Shown here in pieces: positions 11,130-23,009 of a stretch of DNA of 64,000 nucleotides (position 1 is its first letter; each line of letters starts with the position of its first letter). The notes below the pieces were generated by a model. The model was not told where the DNA came from, did not search any database, and saw only the letters and a program-made list of their open reading frames with translations. Both the position numbers and the translations under genes were made by a program. Source of the DNA: Impatiens glandulifera (lineage: Eukaryota; Streptophyta; Magnoliopsida; Ericales; Balsaminaceae). Where the stretch lies: the NCBI RefSeq assembly GCF_907164915.1, contig NC_061867.1:34593751-34657750 (forward strand), written 5' to 3'.

Positions 11130-11193
11130 TTGGCGCCTTTTCTTGATGTGACGGCTCGCGTCGGTTCACATTTCAGACCGCTGCCTATAAATA
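11130..11193 (+). promoter_or_regulatory. Putative ORF C promoter (GGCGCC motif and TATA box)
   Basis: TTGGCGCC at 11130-11137 and TATAAATA at 11186-11193 lie upstream of the ORF C start. Element 2 has TTTTGGCGCC at 39676-39685 and TATAAATA at 39756-39763. Between TATA and ATG is a CT-rich leader of about 110 bp. The GGCGCC element resembles an E2F-type site (TTTSSCGS), which is inference. Confidence 0.5.
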
Positions 11194-11302
11194 ACCTCAT
11201 TTGTCTTATTATTTTCCTCTTCCGCGAATCTGCTTTCTCTCTCTAGCTATCACTTAATCCTCAAACTTTCAATCTTTCCAACTCCCGATCTCTCTAACCA
11301 AA

Positions 11303-14092
11303 ATGGGTCGTGATTCTTCACTCTTCACCCACATTTTCCAAGTTGATTTCGAAGAGATTCGAACCAACAGTTCGACAGAGGCTAAACAGGTGCTGAAACT
11401 CATATCTGCCTCGGGTCTGGAACAGTTTCTAAATGGACCGTTCGTCATGTATCAAGACGCGATCACTAAGTTCTTCCAAACCGCCGTACTCAATGAATAA
11501 ACCATATCCACAACGGTCGGTGGAAAACTATTTAAGGTAACAAAGGAATCGGTTGTTGAAGCTCTCGGCCTACCAACAGAAGGAAGTGACTTCACCGTGG
11601 ATACGAACAAAGACGAACTTCTTGCGGTTCGTTGTGCTGTATCGGACACTATCCAACCGTTAATGGTATCCGGTAAGAAAACAGACCTGAAACCGGAATA
11701 TAGGCCACTTTGCGAAATTATCTCAAAGTCGGTCCAAGGAAGAGGAGGCAACTACGACAGCCTAACAAGTTCGAAGATTGAGATGTTGGCCGGTTTTGTT
11801 AGAGGTATTCAAATCAACTGGGCCAAGGTCGTTTTCTCCAACCTTTGTGAGATGGTAGATCCGACTTCAAAATGCTCTCGGGGATATGTTGTTCCGCTCG
11901 GCAAGCTGATGCGCCACTCCAACATCGAAACCGGCCCATGTGTCCTTATCCTTAACAGCAAGATAATCAGATCCAACCACTTCTTGAGAACAGCGGTTCG
12001 ACCGAGCAGAGCAAAGGCCTCAACCGCTAAACAATCATCCACTCAATCTAAGAAATCACAGCCTAGGAAGAAGAAGGCTCCAACGGCAGAACAATCCGGA
12101 AGCAATGCGGATTCCCCACACATCCGGATCGACTAATATTCAAGCCGACATCCCTAATCCGGAGGACTCCGCATCTAGCTCCAGCCGCACCAACACAAAT
12201 GACACAGAGGAAAATCGGTCAAACAAGGGAAAAGGGAAGGTCGTCGATGAGGGAAATCCGGCCACAAATCTTAATCATGAATCCGGTTCAGTCAGACAAC
12301 CGGGGGCACACGGAACCGCGGACGACGAAGTTCAACAATTGGGAGAGTGACTTGTCTCCCAAATAATAGAGCAGCTTTTCAAACAAGCTCATGTTGTGAG
12401 CAATGTTTACTATCAATGGACTCTCCAACGACAGCAAGTCGGTTATGACGACATGTTACCAGAGTATCCCGCTCATCAGAAATGGGAAAAACTGGTGGAA
12501 ATGGAGAGGTCGGTGTTCGAACTTACAAAGACAAAGAGCGTTGTCACCGCTCTCAAAAGAGGAAGGATGGTTGAAACACACGCCTGGTTGAAAGAACTCA
12601 CCGGCCACATCTGTCACCTTCATGAACAGAATATTCCTGAAGATGACAAAAACCAGCTCGATGTAATAGTGCTGGAGATGTTAACGGCTAAGGAACAAGA
12701 GCTAATCGATGAGATGACGCGGTTGGAATCGGAAACCGGTCATCAAGAAGCCTTGCACTTTTCAAGATCCCACCTTGATGATGATGGAGGATCCAAATCC
12801 AATGGCGGTCCTAATCCGGAAGAAGCCGAGAATGTCCCTCCTCCATCGGAATCCACGGTCAACAGAGTTGAGATCGAAACGGATAATCCGATCACCGATC
12901 GGCCCGGGTCTCCACAAGCCGATAAATCACCGGCACCTGTATTGACCGAGGACCACGTCAAGGGATATATCGAGGAATTTTGTCAAGATGCCATCATCCC
13001 GTGGCAGACTAAAACGAGAGAAAGGGCAAAGAAATCAAACCGGTTGATTAAGTCTACTGGTGAAAAGCTCAACTCTGCGATCTAACGGCTTACAGTGGTT
13101 GAAGAGAACTACGGTCTAACCGACCAACTGATCAGCTCCACGACACATAGAACTACAACTCCGGAGGACGGTCTTGCTCAAACCGAACAGCGGGTCGGTT
13201 CAATGGATCAAAGGCTAACGACTCTTGAAGAGGGTCACAATCATACCGCTCAGCAACTTATTACAACGGATCAAAGGTTGGCATCTCTTGAAGAGGGTCT
13301 GCTTCAATCCGGTATCCAGGCCGGTTCGATACACCAAAGAATGGCAGAGCTTGAAGAAAAGCATGCCCTGACCGAAGCATCATTAAAAGCGGTCTCCGAA
13401 CAGCTTGCAGAGATGATTGTGGCCAAGCTAGCGGTCGACGAGGCGCTTGAGAAAGCGAATGAGATCGCGGCTCAAAAGATCCAAGAAGCTGAAGACTTCT
13501 AAAGGAAAGGAAACAGGCAGATGCGATCCTGGCCCAACATGTTCAGGTGGTAGAAAATGTCGCACCGGAACAAGCGGTACAAGCGAATGAGGACGCGGCT
13601 CGGATAATTCAACAAAAGTTGATAGAAAAAGATATCGCCGAAACAAATAAACAATCAAATCTGGTTGCTCCCTCAACCGGACCGGTAACCAGAAAGAGAA
13701 AGGCAACCAAGAAGACAACGGCTAAACGGACTCAACAGCTGTTGACTGACATTGCTGAACTGATCAATGCTCCTCCAATCAACCCAGATTCACCAGATAT
13801 CGTAGAGGTTGAGGACGAGGCTGTACCGCTAATAAAGAGAGTGCGGTGTGTCAATGTGTTACCACTCAGATCGGTCCCTTCACTAGCACAGGCTTCACCA
13901 ACCACCGGCACCTCGGGCGGTCAAGCATCTTCCTCCGGACTTGGCATCGATCATTGCAAACCGGGAAAGGGAGTGATGGCTGAATACCTTAAAAGATATA
14001 TGCCTAAGGACAACAGAATAGGGAATAGACTTTTAATTATTTGTTATTTATGTCAACTTTATTATATTTCTTATTTATATATATATATATAA
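11303..14092 (+). pseudogene. Accessory ORF C of element 1: paralogous N-terminus, coiled-coil C-terminus, broken
   Basis: Starts at ATG 11303 (MGRDSSLFTHIFQVDFEEI). Residues 1-215 match A and B: FLNGPFVMYQDAITKFFQTA, LPTEGSDF, INWAKVVFSNLCEMVD, GYVVPLGKL. Then follow a basic Lys/Ser/Pro-rich stretch (SQPRKKKAPTAEQ), a conserved globular segment (YPAHQKWEKLVEMERSVF), an acidic Pro-rich linker, and a coiled coil with repeated QRLTTLEEG, QRLASLEEG and QRMAELEEK units (13180-13370). Near the end lies TRKRKATKKTTAKR, a likely nuclear-localisation signal. Lesions are TAA at 11498, a frameshift near 12100, TGA 12348, TAA 13083 and a frameshift near 13500. The intact protein would be about 900 residues. 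It sits where SIRE elements carry an env-like frame, but no transmembrane segment is evident. Confidence 0.75.
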
Positions 14093-14160
14093 AGTATTTT
14101 TGGAAACCAACCTACTTCCTTATTACTTACATGGTTTTGAATATTTTAAATAAAATAATC

Positions 14161-14356
14161 AAAAAGGGAGAAATTGATAAGATAAACTTTTATTTAAAGA
14201 CAAAAACTTTCTCAAATTTTTTTTCAAAATATTTCTAAGGTTTTTCTAAATGTTTTTCAAAAATCCGGCCAAACAAACTTTTAAAACAACCGGCATACTT
14301 CTTACCTCTTACATCATTTTGAATATTTTAAACAAAATAATCAAAAAGGGAGATAT
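14161..14356 (+). other. Duplicated polypurine tract region of element 1
   Basis: AAAAAGGGAGAAATTGATAA at 14161 recurs 182 bp later as AAAAAGGGAGATATTG at 14343, immediately before the 3' LTR. Each is preceded by TTTTGAATATTTTAAA and AAAATAATC. The second is the functional PPT by position. The first is followed by TGATAAGATAAA, which resembles the LTR start TGTTAGATAAA. Confidence 0.65.
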
Positions 14357-15630
14357 TGTTAGATAAATTAGACCGGTTAAAATAAGAACTTAACAAAACA
14401 AATTTCTTGTGCAGGAACGGTCAAGAACCTTGAACGGTCAAGAATCTGACCGGTCAAGAATCCAACCGATCAGGTAATCAAACCGGTTAGAAGAAGAAAC
14501 AAAGGATGCATCCAAAACCGGAAGTTATCCGGTTAACCTAAAGCCTGAAACAACCGGTAGACAACCTAAACCGAAATGCAGTATCCAACCGGAAAACCGA
14601 CGAAGAGACTACTTAAAGAAAGAAGCCAAGATTATCAAACTAAGTACAATCTACAAATTGGTGCAAACGAACACTTTGAGTATCTGCGGAAGATGATACC
14701 AAAGGATCAGACTGTGACATTGCCATATCCATACAAGTCTGATGATACTCTAAAGGCTGCAGAAAATGACCTGAAGAGACAGTTACCATTTTGGTACAAG
14801 TCAAAGGTGCAGTTCTCTAGATGCAGGTAACTGACCAACCGGCAATTGCCATATTAAGTAAAAGACAAATGAAGTCGGTCTGCTCCCTGCTTTGGAAGCT
14901 TAAACCGCAATTAATGCAATGTTGAACCTCTGCTCAACCAATCAGAATCAAGGATTACCCTAAAGGTATCCGTTGAAGAAATGTGACCGTTGGCACATTT
15001 CACCTATAAAAGAAGGAGCTGAAGAGGAGTAAATGTAGTTCTAGAACTACAGAAATTGAGAACAGTTATAACAATTAAGAGTGACAACAACCCAAGTTAC
15101 AAGTTGTGTTTATCTCTCTACAAGATTAAAAGCTTAAGTGTGCATTTGAAGTGTAAATACAACTTCTGTGAGAATTGTACGAGTGTTTATCGAGCAGTAA
15201 ATAAGTCTCGATTGTGTAGTGTGGTTGAGTATTCCTTAGTGAATATCCTTCTCGCGGTTTCGAGAAGAAGGGGTGACGTAGGAGTTTTATCTCCGAACAT
15301 CCATAAAAACATGTGTCTTGATCTTTACCTTCTGTCGGCTCTACTTTCTAACCGACTCGCACTGTTCTAACCGACTTATATCACTTTAACCGATTCACTA
15401 AACCTCAAACTGACTTATAATCTCCAAACCGATATTCTCCAAACTTTATCTCTATTCATCTTGTGTGTGTTGCTTCAACCTGAAACAAACTTCTTCCGTA
15501 CTTGAAATAGGTTCAAGGTTTGTGACAGTTTGTGTAGTATTAAAACCCGGTGTTAATCTCTAACCGGATTAAACGCTAACCGTTGAGTGCTAACCGGCCC
15601 CGGTTCCCCACCTCGATCTAGATACTAACA
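14357..15630 (+). repeat. 3' LTR of element 1
   Basis: Near-identical to 2147-3411, with scattered substitutions and an extra copy of the 17-bp motif at about 14415-14465. Ends GATCTAGATACTAACA. Its TATA box is at 15005-15012. Divergence from the 5' LTR is visible throughout, so the insertion is not very recent. Confidence 0.9.
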
Positions 15631-15635
15631 TATAG

Positions 15636-17130
15636 AAATTATTTGCATCAAGAGACATATTTTTTCAGAATTATAAAAAATTATGTATGTATATATATAT
15701 ATATATTATATAATTTAATATATATATAATAATAATAATACATTTATATATAATAAATATATATAATTTAAAATCATATTAATATATTAATAATTTAATA
15801 ATATTATTTATAATAATTTAAAAATAAAATTTTGAAAAGATAAATTATTAAATATTTTTATTTTTATTTTATAATAAAAATTAAAAAATCAAAATTATTA
15901 AATAATTTTTATGTTAACTTTTACCATTAAAATTAGAAGAGAGAAATTGATGGAAAAAATAGTGAAATGATATGACATTCTACTGTACACCTTAAAAATA
16001 ACACGTATATCATCATTTTATCTCTTTTTAATTTTATAATATACATGTAACTAAAGTATTTAACAAAAATATTCTTTAAATTTTATTATTAAAAAAATTA
16101 TTTAATAATTTCACTCTTTTCAATTCATTATTATTATAGAAGATAAAAATAATTTTAGAGTTGAAACAAGAAAATTTATTAAATTTTGTAATACTTTTAT
16201 ATTTTTATTTTTCATATCATTTATTTATTTATTATTTAATATATATTTAAAAAATATACACATATTTTATTAACTTCATTTATGAACTCTTTTTATAATT
16301 ACTTACTTCAAAAATACATATAAATAAATTAATTAATTATTAACTTTAAAATATAAGTATTTAAAAATTAATAAATGAGAAAAATAATTAATTATACTAA
16401 AAAATAATTAATAATTTTTATTTCACTTATATATATATATGTATAAAATAGTATATATTTATTAAAATAATAATATTTATATATTTATATATTTTATTTA
16501 TTATTCTCAAAAATATATATTTATATAATATATTATTTAATTTATAAATTTTATATATTATTACTCTCAAAATATATAAATAAATACGTTAACTAATAAA
16601 ATATATAAATGTATAATTATTAATTAATAAGTAAAAAGAAATAAATTATAAACGAAGAGGATATTGAAAAACTATTAATAGTAAGTAAAAACAATTATTA
16701 ATGAAAGGAGAAAATTATGTTTTCTAATTACCTTTCTTACACAATTCCTTATATTTCAATAGATGGGTTTGATTTTTTTTTTAAATTAATTAATGAAATA
16801 TATTTTTAATGATGTAATAACATTTTTTCAACTTTTAAAAATAGACCATTATAATAATTTCAAACAAAATAGAGCAAATTAGAAAATAAAAAGACAAATA
16901 AAAAACATTAAATAAAATGACACAAAAACCAATAAGAAACATCTATTTTTATAATAATCGTTCAAACATTAATTAAAAAGAACAAAATTTTTATACATTT
17001 ATCTTTTGATTTAGTCTTAATATGTGCTCTTACACTACATTTTCAAAGAATAATATGTCCAAACAAATCATGAACATGTGTCTTAGATTGTGCATGAAAA
17101 CATTAATACTTGAGAATCTCGCTAGCACGA
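15636..17130. other. AT-rich intergenic DNA
   Basis: Long A/T runs and TA repeats (for example 15690-15760) without coding frames or recognisable element ends. Confidence 0.6.
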
Positions 17131-17184
17131 TCACTAATGATTGAGACTTATTCACTAATGATTGAGACTTATTCACTAATGATT
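17131..17184. repeat. 21-bp tandem repeat, about 2.6 copies
   Basis: TCACTAATGATTGAGACTTA plus one base repeats at 17131, 17152 and (partial) 17173 with no visible mismatches, which suggests recent slippage. Confidence 0.8.
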
Positions 17185-17188
17185 GCCT

Positions 17189-17479
17189 CTACGAGTTGTG
17201 TTGTATAGAAGAACTCTGGGATGAGGATGAATTTTGAAAAGCACAATCAATTCTTATCTTGAGAAGGAGAAGCACAATCATCAAAACCTCTCCAATCACC
17301 CAAATTTGGGTACCCGGAAAAGCATAGGTTGTTCTGGTACCGGCTACGGGGACCGCGGAATCTGCATTGAGTTCTATATAATACATCCTAGACATAAACT
17401 TTGTTACGAATCTTGATATGAATTCCATGGTAATTGATTCATTGAAAAATTTGGAGAGAAAGAAAACTACAGAGAACAT
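17189..17479 (-). CDS. Hypothetical small ORF, 96 aa
   Basis: An uninterrupted minus-strand frame with a hydrophobic segment near residues 60-72 (VIGEVLMIVLLLLKI) and a Ser/Gln-rich tail (NSSSSQSSSIQHNS). An internal ATG gives MEFISRFVTKFMSR. The DNA here is less AT-rich than its surroundings. Upstream, a segment of about 50 bp containing CTACAGAGAACAT is duplicated (17452-17530). I recognise no family, and it may be a gene fragment or chance. Confidence 0.2.
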   Translation of the reverse strand: MFSVVFFLSKFFNESITMEFISRFVTKFMSRMYYIELNADSAVPVAGTRTTYAFPGTQIWVIGEVLMIVLLLLKIRIDCAFQNSSSSQSSSIQHNS

Positions 17480-17539
17480 AGGAAGAGAATCATTGGAATA
17501 TTTGTAGAGAAAAGAAAACTACAGAGAACATGGGAAAAA

Positions 17540-19080
17540 AACGGGTCGCCGTCGAGGGAGAGAAAAACATTATTAAAGTTTAAAGGACGTCTCTCATTTA
17601 TAAATGAATAATTAGGGCAACATTATTTCCCTGGGCCTCTAGCTTTTGGGCCTTGTCTTTATAATATAAATTATAATTAGGGCAACATCATAAATTTTAG
17701 AATTTTTTACTAAGTTTATAAATAAATTTATATTTAAAATTTTAAAAAATATTATTATTTATTTAAATAAATAAATTAATATAATTAATTTTATAAATAT
17801 ATTATTTTTATCGTGTTATTTATTAATTATTATTTTTTAATAAATTTGATATATATATATAATAAATTATTTTATTTTTATAGTAAAACAAAATATAAAA
17901 TTAATAAAAACAATATTTCATTATAATAATTATTATTTGTTTTAATTTAAGAAGATAAGATCCCACTTTTTGATGTTTTTAATAATGTATAATTTTATCT
18001 TTTAATAATTATAGTCTCCTTAATTGTATTAATTATTTATTTAAACAAATAAAAATATTTTTAAAATTTTTCAATATAAATTTATTATTTTAATGTAAAA
18101 TGATATAAAATCAAAAATATTGATAAAATTGTAAAATCTTATTATCGAATAAAATTAAAAGAGCAAGAGATTTAAATAAAGAGTTAATTAAAAGAGCAAG
18201 AGATTTAAATAAAGAGCTTTCTGTAAGAGTTTAATTTGAAAAAATATTTATAATTTAAAATGTATTATCAAATCATTTTTGTTATTATTTATTTTATTTA
18301 AAATTGGAACTACGAGATAAATTCTTAATTACCAAGATATCCAACTCTACAATACTTATATTTAAGATAAATATAACTCAAACTATGAATTATTTATATT
18401 AAACCTAAATAAAATAAAATACTTTATTATAAGAGTAAACAAAATATGATAATATAAAAGACAATATATAATATTTCGAATTAATTGAATTTATAATATA
18501 TTTTATAAATAATTGAAATATGAAAAAAATCAAAGAGAAAAAAGGAAAAAAAAAATCTCAAGAGTTTGAATAAATTTATATATAGAGAGGAGATAAATAA
18601 TTAATTAAAAAAATCTAATTTTTATATTTAATTTTTTATTCTCTTAAATATATATTTATTAAATATAATATATATTTTAAAACATATATATTTTGTTATT
18701 TGATTTATTATTGTCTCTATTATTACTCTAAATTTTTTATAAATAAGTTAAATAACAAAATATATAAACATATAAAAATGATAAACTCAGCGAAATGACA
18801 TCAAAAGTTAGTCCAAAAATCCTATGCGACATGTCACGGTGGGTAGAAGAGAAAAATAAATAAAAAATAAAAAACTTCGTATAAATATAATCCAAAACAC
18901 ATGGTATTTCATTTTTTCAGATCTAGTTATTTAACAATATTATTCAGATCGTTTTGTATGATAACGAACAGTTAGATCTTTTAGGAAACCAACAAAGAGA
19001 ACAACGCAATAAATGGAGCATTGAACCTAAACAAATCGCCCCCTATTGAACCTAAAAGGTATCGATTGTTGGTGCAAATG
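17540..19080. other. AT-rich intergenic DNA
   Basis: Low-complexity A/T-rich DNA. A short direct repeat (AAAAGAGCAAGAGATTTAAA) occurs near 18160 and 18190. No gene is supported. Confidence 0.55.
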
Positions 19081-19334
19081 ATTTTCTTTAGAAAATACAC
19101 ATTTCGGGGACATTTTAGGTCATTTCGATGTCCATAAAATGCAATTTCATGAGAAATGTCCCAAATGTCAAATTTTGGATCCCAAAATATCTAATCTTAG
19201 GTCCCAAAATGTGTAATTTCAGATCCCAAATTAGAAATTTCAAGTGCAGTGACATTCTGAAAAAAAAAATTTGGACGTTTTTCTTACTTTCAGTTACACT
19301 TATTTTCGCAGTGAAATTCCTAATGTTAGAATAA

Positions 19335-21665
19335 CATTTTTCTCCGAGGCACAACTTAATGATTTCTACATATCATATGCCCACATAGTTATATTCGGCA
19401 TTACCAAGTTAGGGAGCAAAAATGCAGATGGAAAGAGGAAATACTTTAACATTGGTTATGTCAAGAGTTGTATGAAAGAATCGAGGGCCAAAATAAGTTT
19501 CATCAACCTAGACCAATAATTAAGACAAATTGTAAAGCTAAGATTAATGTTGTTTTTCAGAATGATGAGGAATATGTGATAACAAGTATTTGTCTTGAGC
19601 ACAACCATACATTAAACTCAAAGAGGATACGTCATATTAGATCCTACAAACCAATAGACGGAAATTCAAAGAGGAGATTGGATACAAACGATGAAACTGG
19701 AATAATTATGGCCAAAATATTTTAATCCCTTGTAGTGGAAGCTAGAGGGTATAAAAACATGTATTTCGATGAGAGAATATGTAGAAATTACGTTACTACA
19801 GAAGCACGAAGGTTAAGGTTAAGGAGTGGGGATGCTGAAGCACTCACTAATTATTTTTAAGAATACAAACCGGAAACTCTAACTTCTTCTACCTTATTAA
19901 TTTGGACGAGGAATCCTGAATTAGAAACATGTTTTGGGCAGATGGAAGGTGCATGGCTGCTTATGAGGATTTTCACGATGCTATCTCTTTCGATACAACC
20001 TATTTGACAAATCGCTATGACATGTCTTTTACTCTGTTTATTGGGGTTAATCATCATGGTCAATCCATTTGAATTAGATGTGGCTTATTGTTAAGTAAAA
20101 ATTCACATTTTTTCACTTGGTTGTTTAGAACTTGGTTGGAATGTATAGATGATCGACCTCTAAATGCCATAATCACGATCCAATGTCGATCCATGTCGAT
20201 TGTAATTGAGAAGGTGCTTTCTAAATATCATCATCGTTTTTGTTTGTGGCATATAATGAAGAAACTTATTACAAAACTTGAAAGCCATACTAAATACGAT
20301 CTAATAAAAAAAAGGCTGAAAAACATAGTATACAACTCAATAACTATTTAACAATGCGAAGACAATTGGATTAGACTATAGAAGAGGCTGAAAACATAGT
20401 ATACAATTCAATAATTATCAGCTGTAAGATAATGACTAGTTGAATTATTTATTTTTGGAAAGATCAAAATTGATACATGTTTATGTGAAAGGATAGTTTT
20501 AGGTAGGGATGTCCATATCTCAACGTAGTGAAAGTATGAACGCTTTTTTTGATGACTACGTGCAGTCCAAAGCATCCCTCAAACAATTCGTCGAACAATA
20601 TGATAGGGCTCTCTTGAGAAATATCGAGAGAGAAAAGAAATTGGATTTTCAATCGTTTAATTATTTGATACCAACTATCAGTGGTTTTACCTTTGAAAGG
20701 CAAAAATAAACCTTCTACACTCAAGATTAGTTTAGGCTGGTTCAAGAACAAGTTAGAGGGTTGATGTTGTGCGACATCTCAATAATTGAAGAGAAATGGA
20801 CAACTTGTATATTTAAAGTTTAGGAAATTATTTTGGGGGTCAATAGAGAACATGTAAGATATTTTTTACAAATACCCAAATGTACTGCAATGTTAAATAT
20901 CAATGTCGATTTTTTGAGTTCAGAGGTATTTGTGTAGGCATATCATGGATGTGTTAAAAAAATGAGGGTGAATGAGGTATTAATGTGTTATTTAATGGAC
21001 CAGTGACGTAAAGATATTAAACGTGGGTATCAAACTATCACCAACATTTATGATTCAAATATGTCTTTGGAAAAAAAAAAACGTCACAATAGTCTAACTC
21101 GATTGATGCAAGAGGTTCAACAAGTTGGAGTAAAAATCTGAAGACAAATGTTCTTTTTGGATGAATGACATAAAAGGCTTTATGGACCAATTTATGCCAC
21201 TTTATCATGGAAGCACATAAGTATCTAAAGACAAAGGCACAAAAGCATCTCCATCAACATCCATTTTCATACACTCTTCTAACAAAGTTAGAAGTCGAGG
21301 ATGAACACTAACAAAGAAGAAACAATCTTTAATTGAGAAAATCCATAAGAAGTCGTATACTACATCAATAAAGAAGGTTTGTCCTAATTATTTACTATGT
21401 TATTAATTGTTAATGATAGTTGTTGTCAAATTTATGATATATAATGTGAAAATAGGGTTATACATGTTCAAAATTCCATTGTTTTTTAATTTTAGGGAAA
21501 TACAGGCACAGTAGAAATAGTGCAGGATTCAACACAACAACAAAGTAATGATCCACTATCGACTCAATTTTCCTTCACATCACTTTTTCGCTCTCAAACA
21601 TATTCCAAATGTAATGCGTGTGGGGATAACATTCAACGATATAGTAGTTATATGATCATGTTATA
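19335..21665 (+). pseudogene. FAR1/FHY3-like MULE transposase pseudogene
   Basis: Decayed frames read as a FAR1-related MULE protein. The N-terminal FAR1 DNA-binding part shows KTNCKAKINVVFQNDEEYV and SICLEHNHTLNS, then DGNSKRRLDTND. The MULE DDE core shows SFDTTYLTNRYDMSF (near 19985), GVNHHGQSI, FTWLFRTWLECI, and NAIITIQCRSM, where the family has Asp instead of the second Ile. Next come FCLWHIMKKL, SQRSESMNAFFDDYVQSKAS and LKQFVEQYDRALL. A SWIM-like remnant (CQCRFFEFRGIC) lies near 20905. A 3' exon may follow an intron at about 21378-21494 and ends at TAA near 21665 (CNACGDNIQRYSSY). The many stops, frame changes and lost catalytic residue mark a pseudogene. It could be a transposon gene or a dead FRS gene. 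Confidence 0.75.
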
Positions 21666-21756
21666 ACATTTGTTTTTCTGAACATTTTGTAACATTGAGT
21701 TTTTGATGAGCATTTTGATATTTACCGTAAGTATTGTTGAAAATTTAAGTTTATTC

Positions 21757-21960
21757 CAGACAACTAAACAGATAACATACAGATAAAGAGATAAATAGTC
21801 CAAAAATGTTCTGAAATGTCATATTTCAGTTTGAAATGTCCTGAAATAGACATATTAGGACCCGAAATAGGACATTTCAGGTCCCGAAATTGGAAAAAAG
21901 TGTCTAGAAATGTCACATTATCATGAGGAAATGGTGGAGATTCTATATAACACCTTATCA
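21757..21960. repeat. AT-rich repeat flanking the FAR1/MULE gene (copy 1)
   Basis: A segment starting GACAACTAAACAGATAACAT and rich in GAAATGTC/GACATTTC motifs recurs at about 23090-23262 in the same orientation. Related CCCAAAATGT/GGGACATTTT motifs also lie at 19095-19260, before the FAR1-like gene. These may be subterminal repeats of one large MULE. Exact element ends and a 9-bp target duplication were not found. Confidence 0.45.
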
Positions 21961-22269
21961 TTTCGGGTCTCGATATTGTTATGTCACATTATCATAAGAC
22001 TAGAAAACCGAAAAGAATTGAAGACTAGAACATACTAAAAATAGCATTCATATTGCATAATTAAAAACCTTAATTATTTACAATGTTTACAATTTGCTCA
22101 TATTTTACACTATTAAAATCTAAATCGACGCTCATCATTGAGTTTAGGGTTGCTGACCCTTGTAGTATAGCTGAAAACATACATATATTGATTGAATAAA
22201 TATGTTAAAAAACATTTACATTTGTAACCACCAAAATAAAATAGTTATGACAAAGATTACTTACGATGA

Positions 22270-23009
22270 GAAATGTATGTGGTCCTTGGAAATGTTGTTT
22301 TCGTTCAGCTACCATCTTTCGCATGATTCAACTAATCCGTCAAATACAAATTTGCACGAATTAAACTTTGGGATATTACGAACATCTGAAATAGATTTCA
22401 GAGTTCTAAACCTACAAGTACAAAAAATAGACTTGAGGATTATTAACAATGCATATACCTATATTTAAGTTTTTGGATATACATGGATAGTTGACCCTTG
22501 TGATCACACTAGAGAAAGCAACTGACAACATATAATATGAAGTCTATCTTGAAATTATTGTCAACTACTTTGTTCTCTAAGATTTTCTTTGGCATATCGG
22601 TCACTATAGGATCGTCACCTACCGATTTACCCTATCGATTCCTAAAGGCCATCAACTTTGTATCGGTATCGTTTCCATCGTATTCTACAATCTCCAACTC
22701 CCCTCTAAGGATGTCCAATACGATTTAGATATCATCTTCTTCTATTTTCACTTCCTCACCACTTTGTAAGATGGACACACATTTAATACAGTCAAACTTT
22801 TTAACGAGATAACGAGAGAATTCGTCATGGAATTTTGAAAGGGATAGTGATAGAAGATAGTCTATGGCCTTCACAAACTCTTTTTGTTGATCAGATAGTA
22901 ATTGAAGAAGATTGAAAAGGTCATCAGACAATATCCTCGTTAAAAATATGTTGTGGGCTGCTTTGTTTTTTTTTTGCGAGGGTTCATTTAAATTCTCTTC
23001 TTGGGCCAC
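22270..23009 (-). pseudogene. Ulp1/MULE-associated plant domain gene, degraded
   Basis: From ATG 23009 the minus strand gives MAQEENLNEPSQKKNK, then LLSDQQKEFVKAIDYLLSLS and SRYLVKKFDCIKC. After an in-frame stop near 22724 come IVLDILRGELEIVEYDG, KLMAFRNR, and further on KFNSCKFVFDGLVESCERW. This succession is typical of the large plant family with 'LSxxQKxxVxxxGFGSLL', 'DVxxVLGLPxG' and 'NWCxxVLDxLxxSxxxW' blocks, often linked to Ulp1-type peptidases carried by MULEs. Stops and frame changes show decay. An intron between the last two blocks is likely. No peptidase part is visible. Confidence 0.55.

Larger units (their letters stand above)
2147..15630 (+). mobile_element. Element 1: full-length SIRE/Maximus-like Copia LTR retrotransposon (13.5 kb)
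   Basis: The element runs from TGTTAG at 2147 to CTAACA at 15630. It has two LTRs of about 1.27 kb, a tRNA-Met type primer site after the 5' LTR, a polypurine tract before the 3' LTR, and gag, protease, integrase, RT and RNase H in Copia order. Flanking pentamers are AATAG (2142-2146) and TATAG (15631-15635), a target duplication with one mismatch. The long LTRs, zinc-knuckle gag and large region after pol match the SIRE/Maximus lineage. Unlike the usual single env-like frame, 8.5-14.1 kb holds three paralogous frames. Many stops and frameshifts show that this copy cannot make its full polyprotein. Confidence 0.9.

Noticed and set aside
22202..22468. An 88-codon plus-strand frame starting at 22202
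   Set aside because: The minus strand of the same stretch carries the KFVFDGLVESCERW block of the Ulp1-associated gene, so the plus frame is a shadow.
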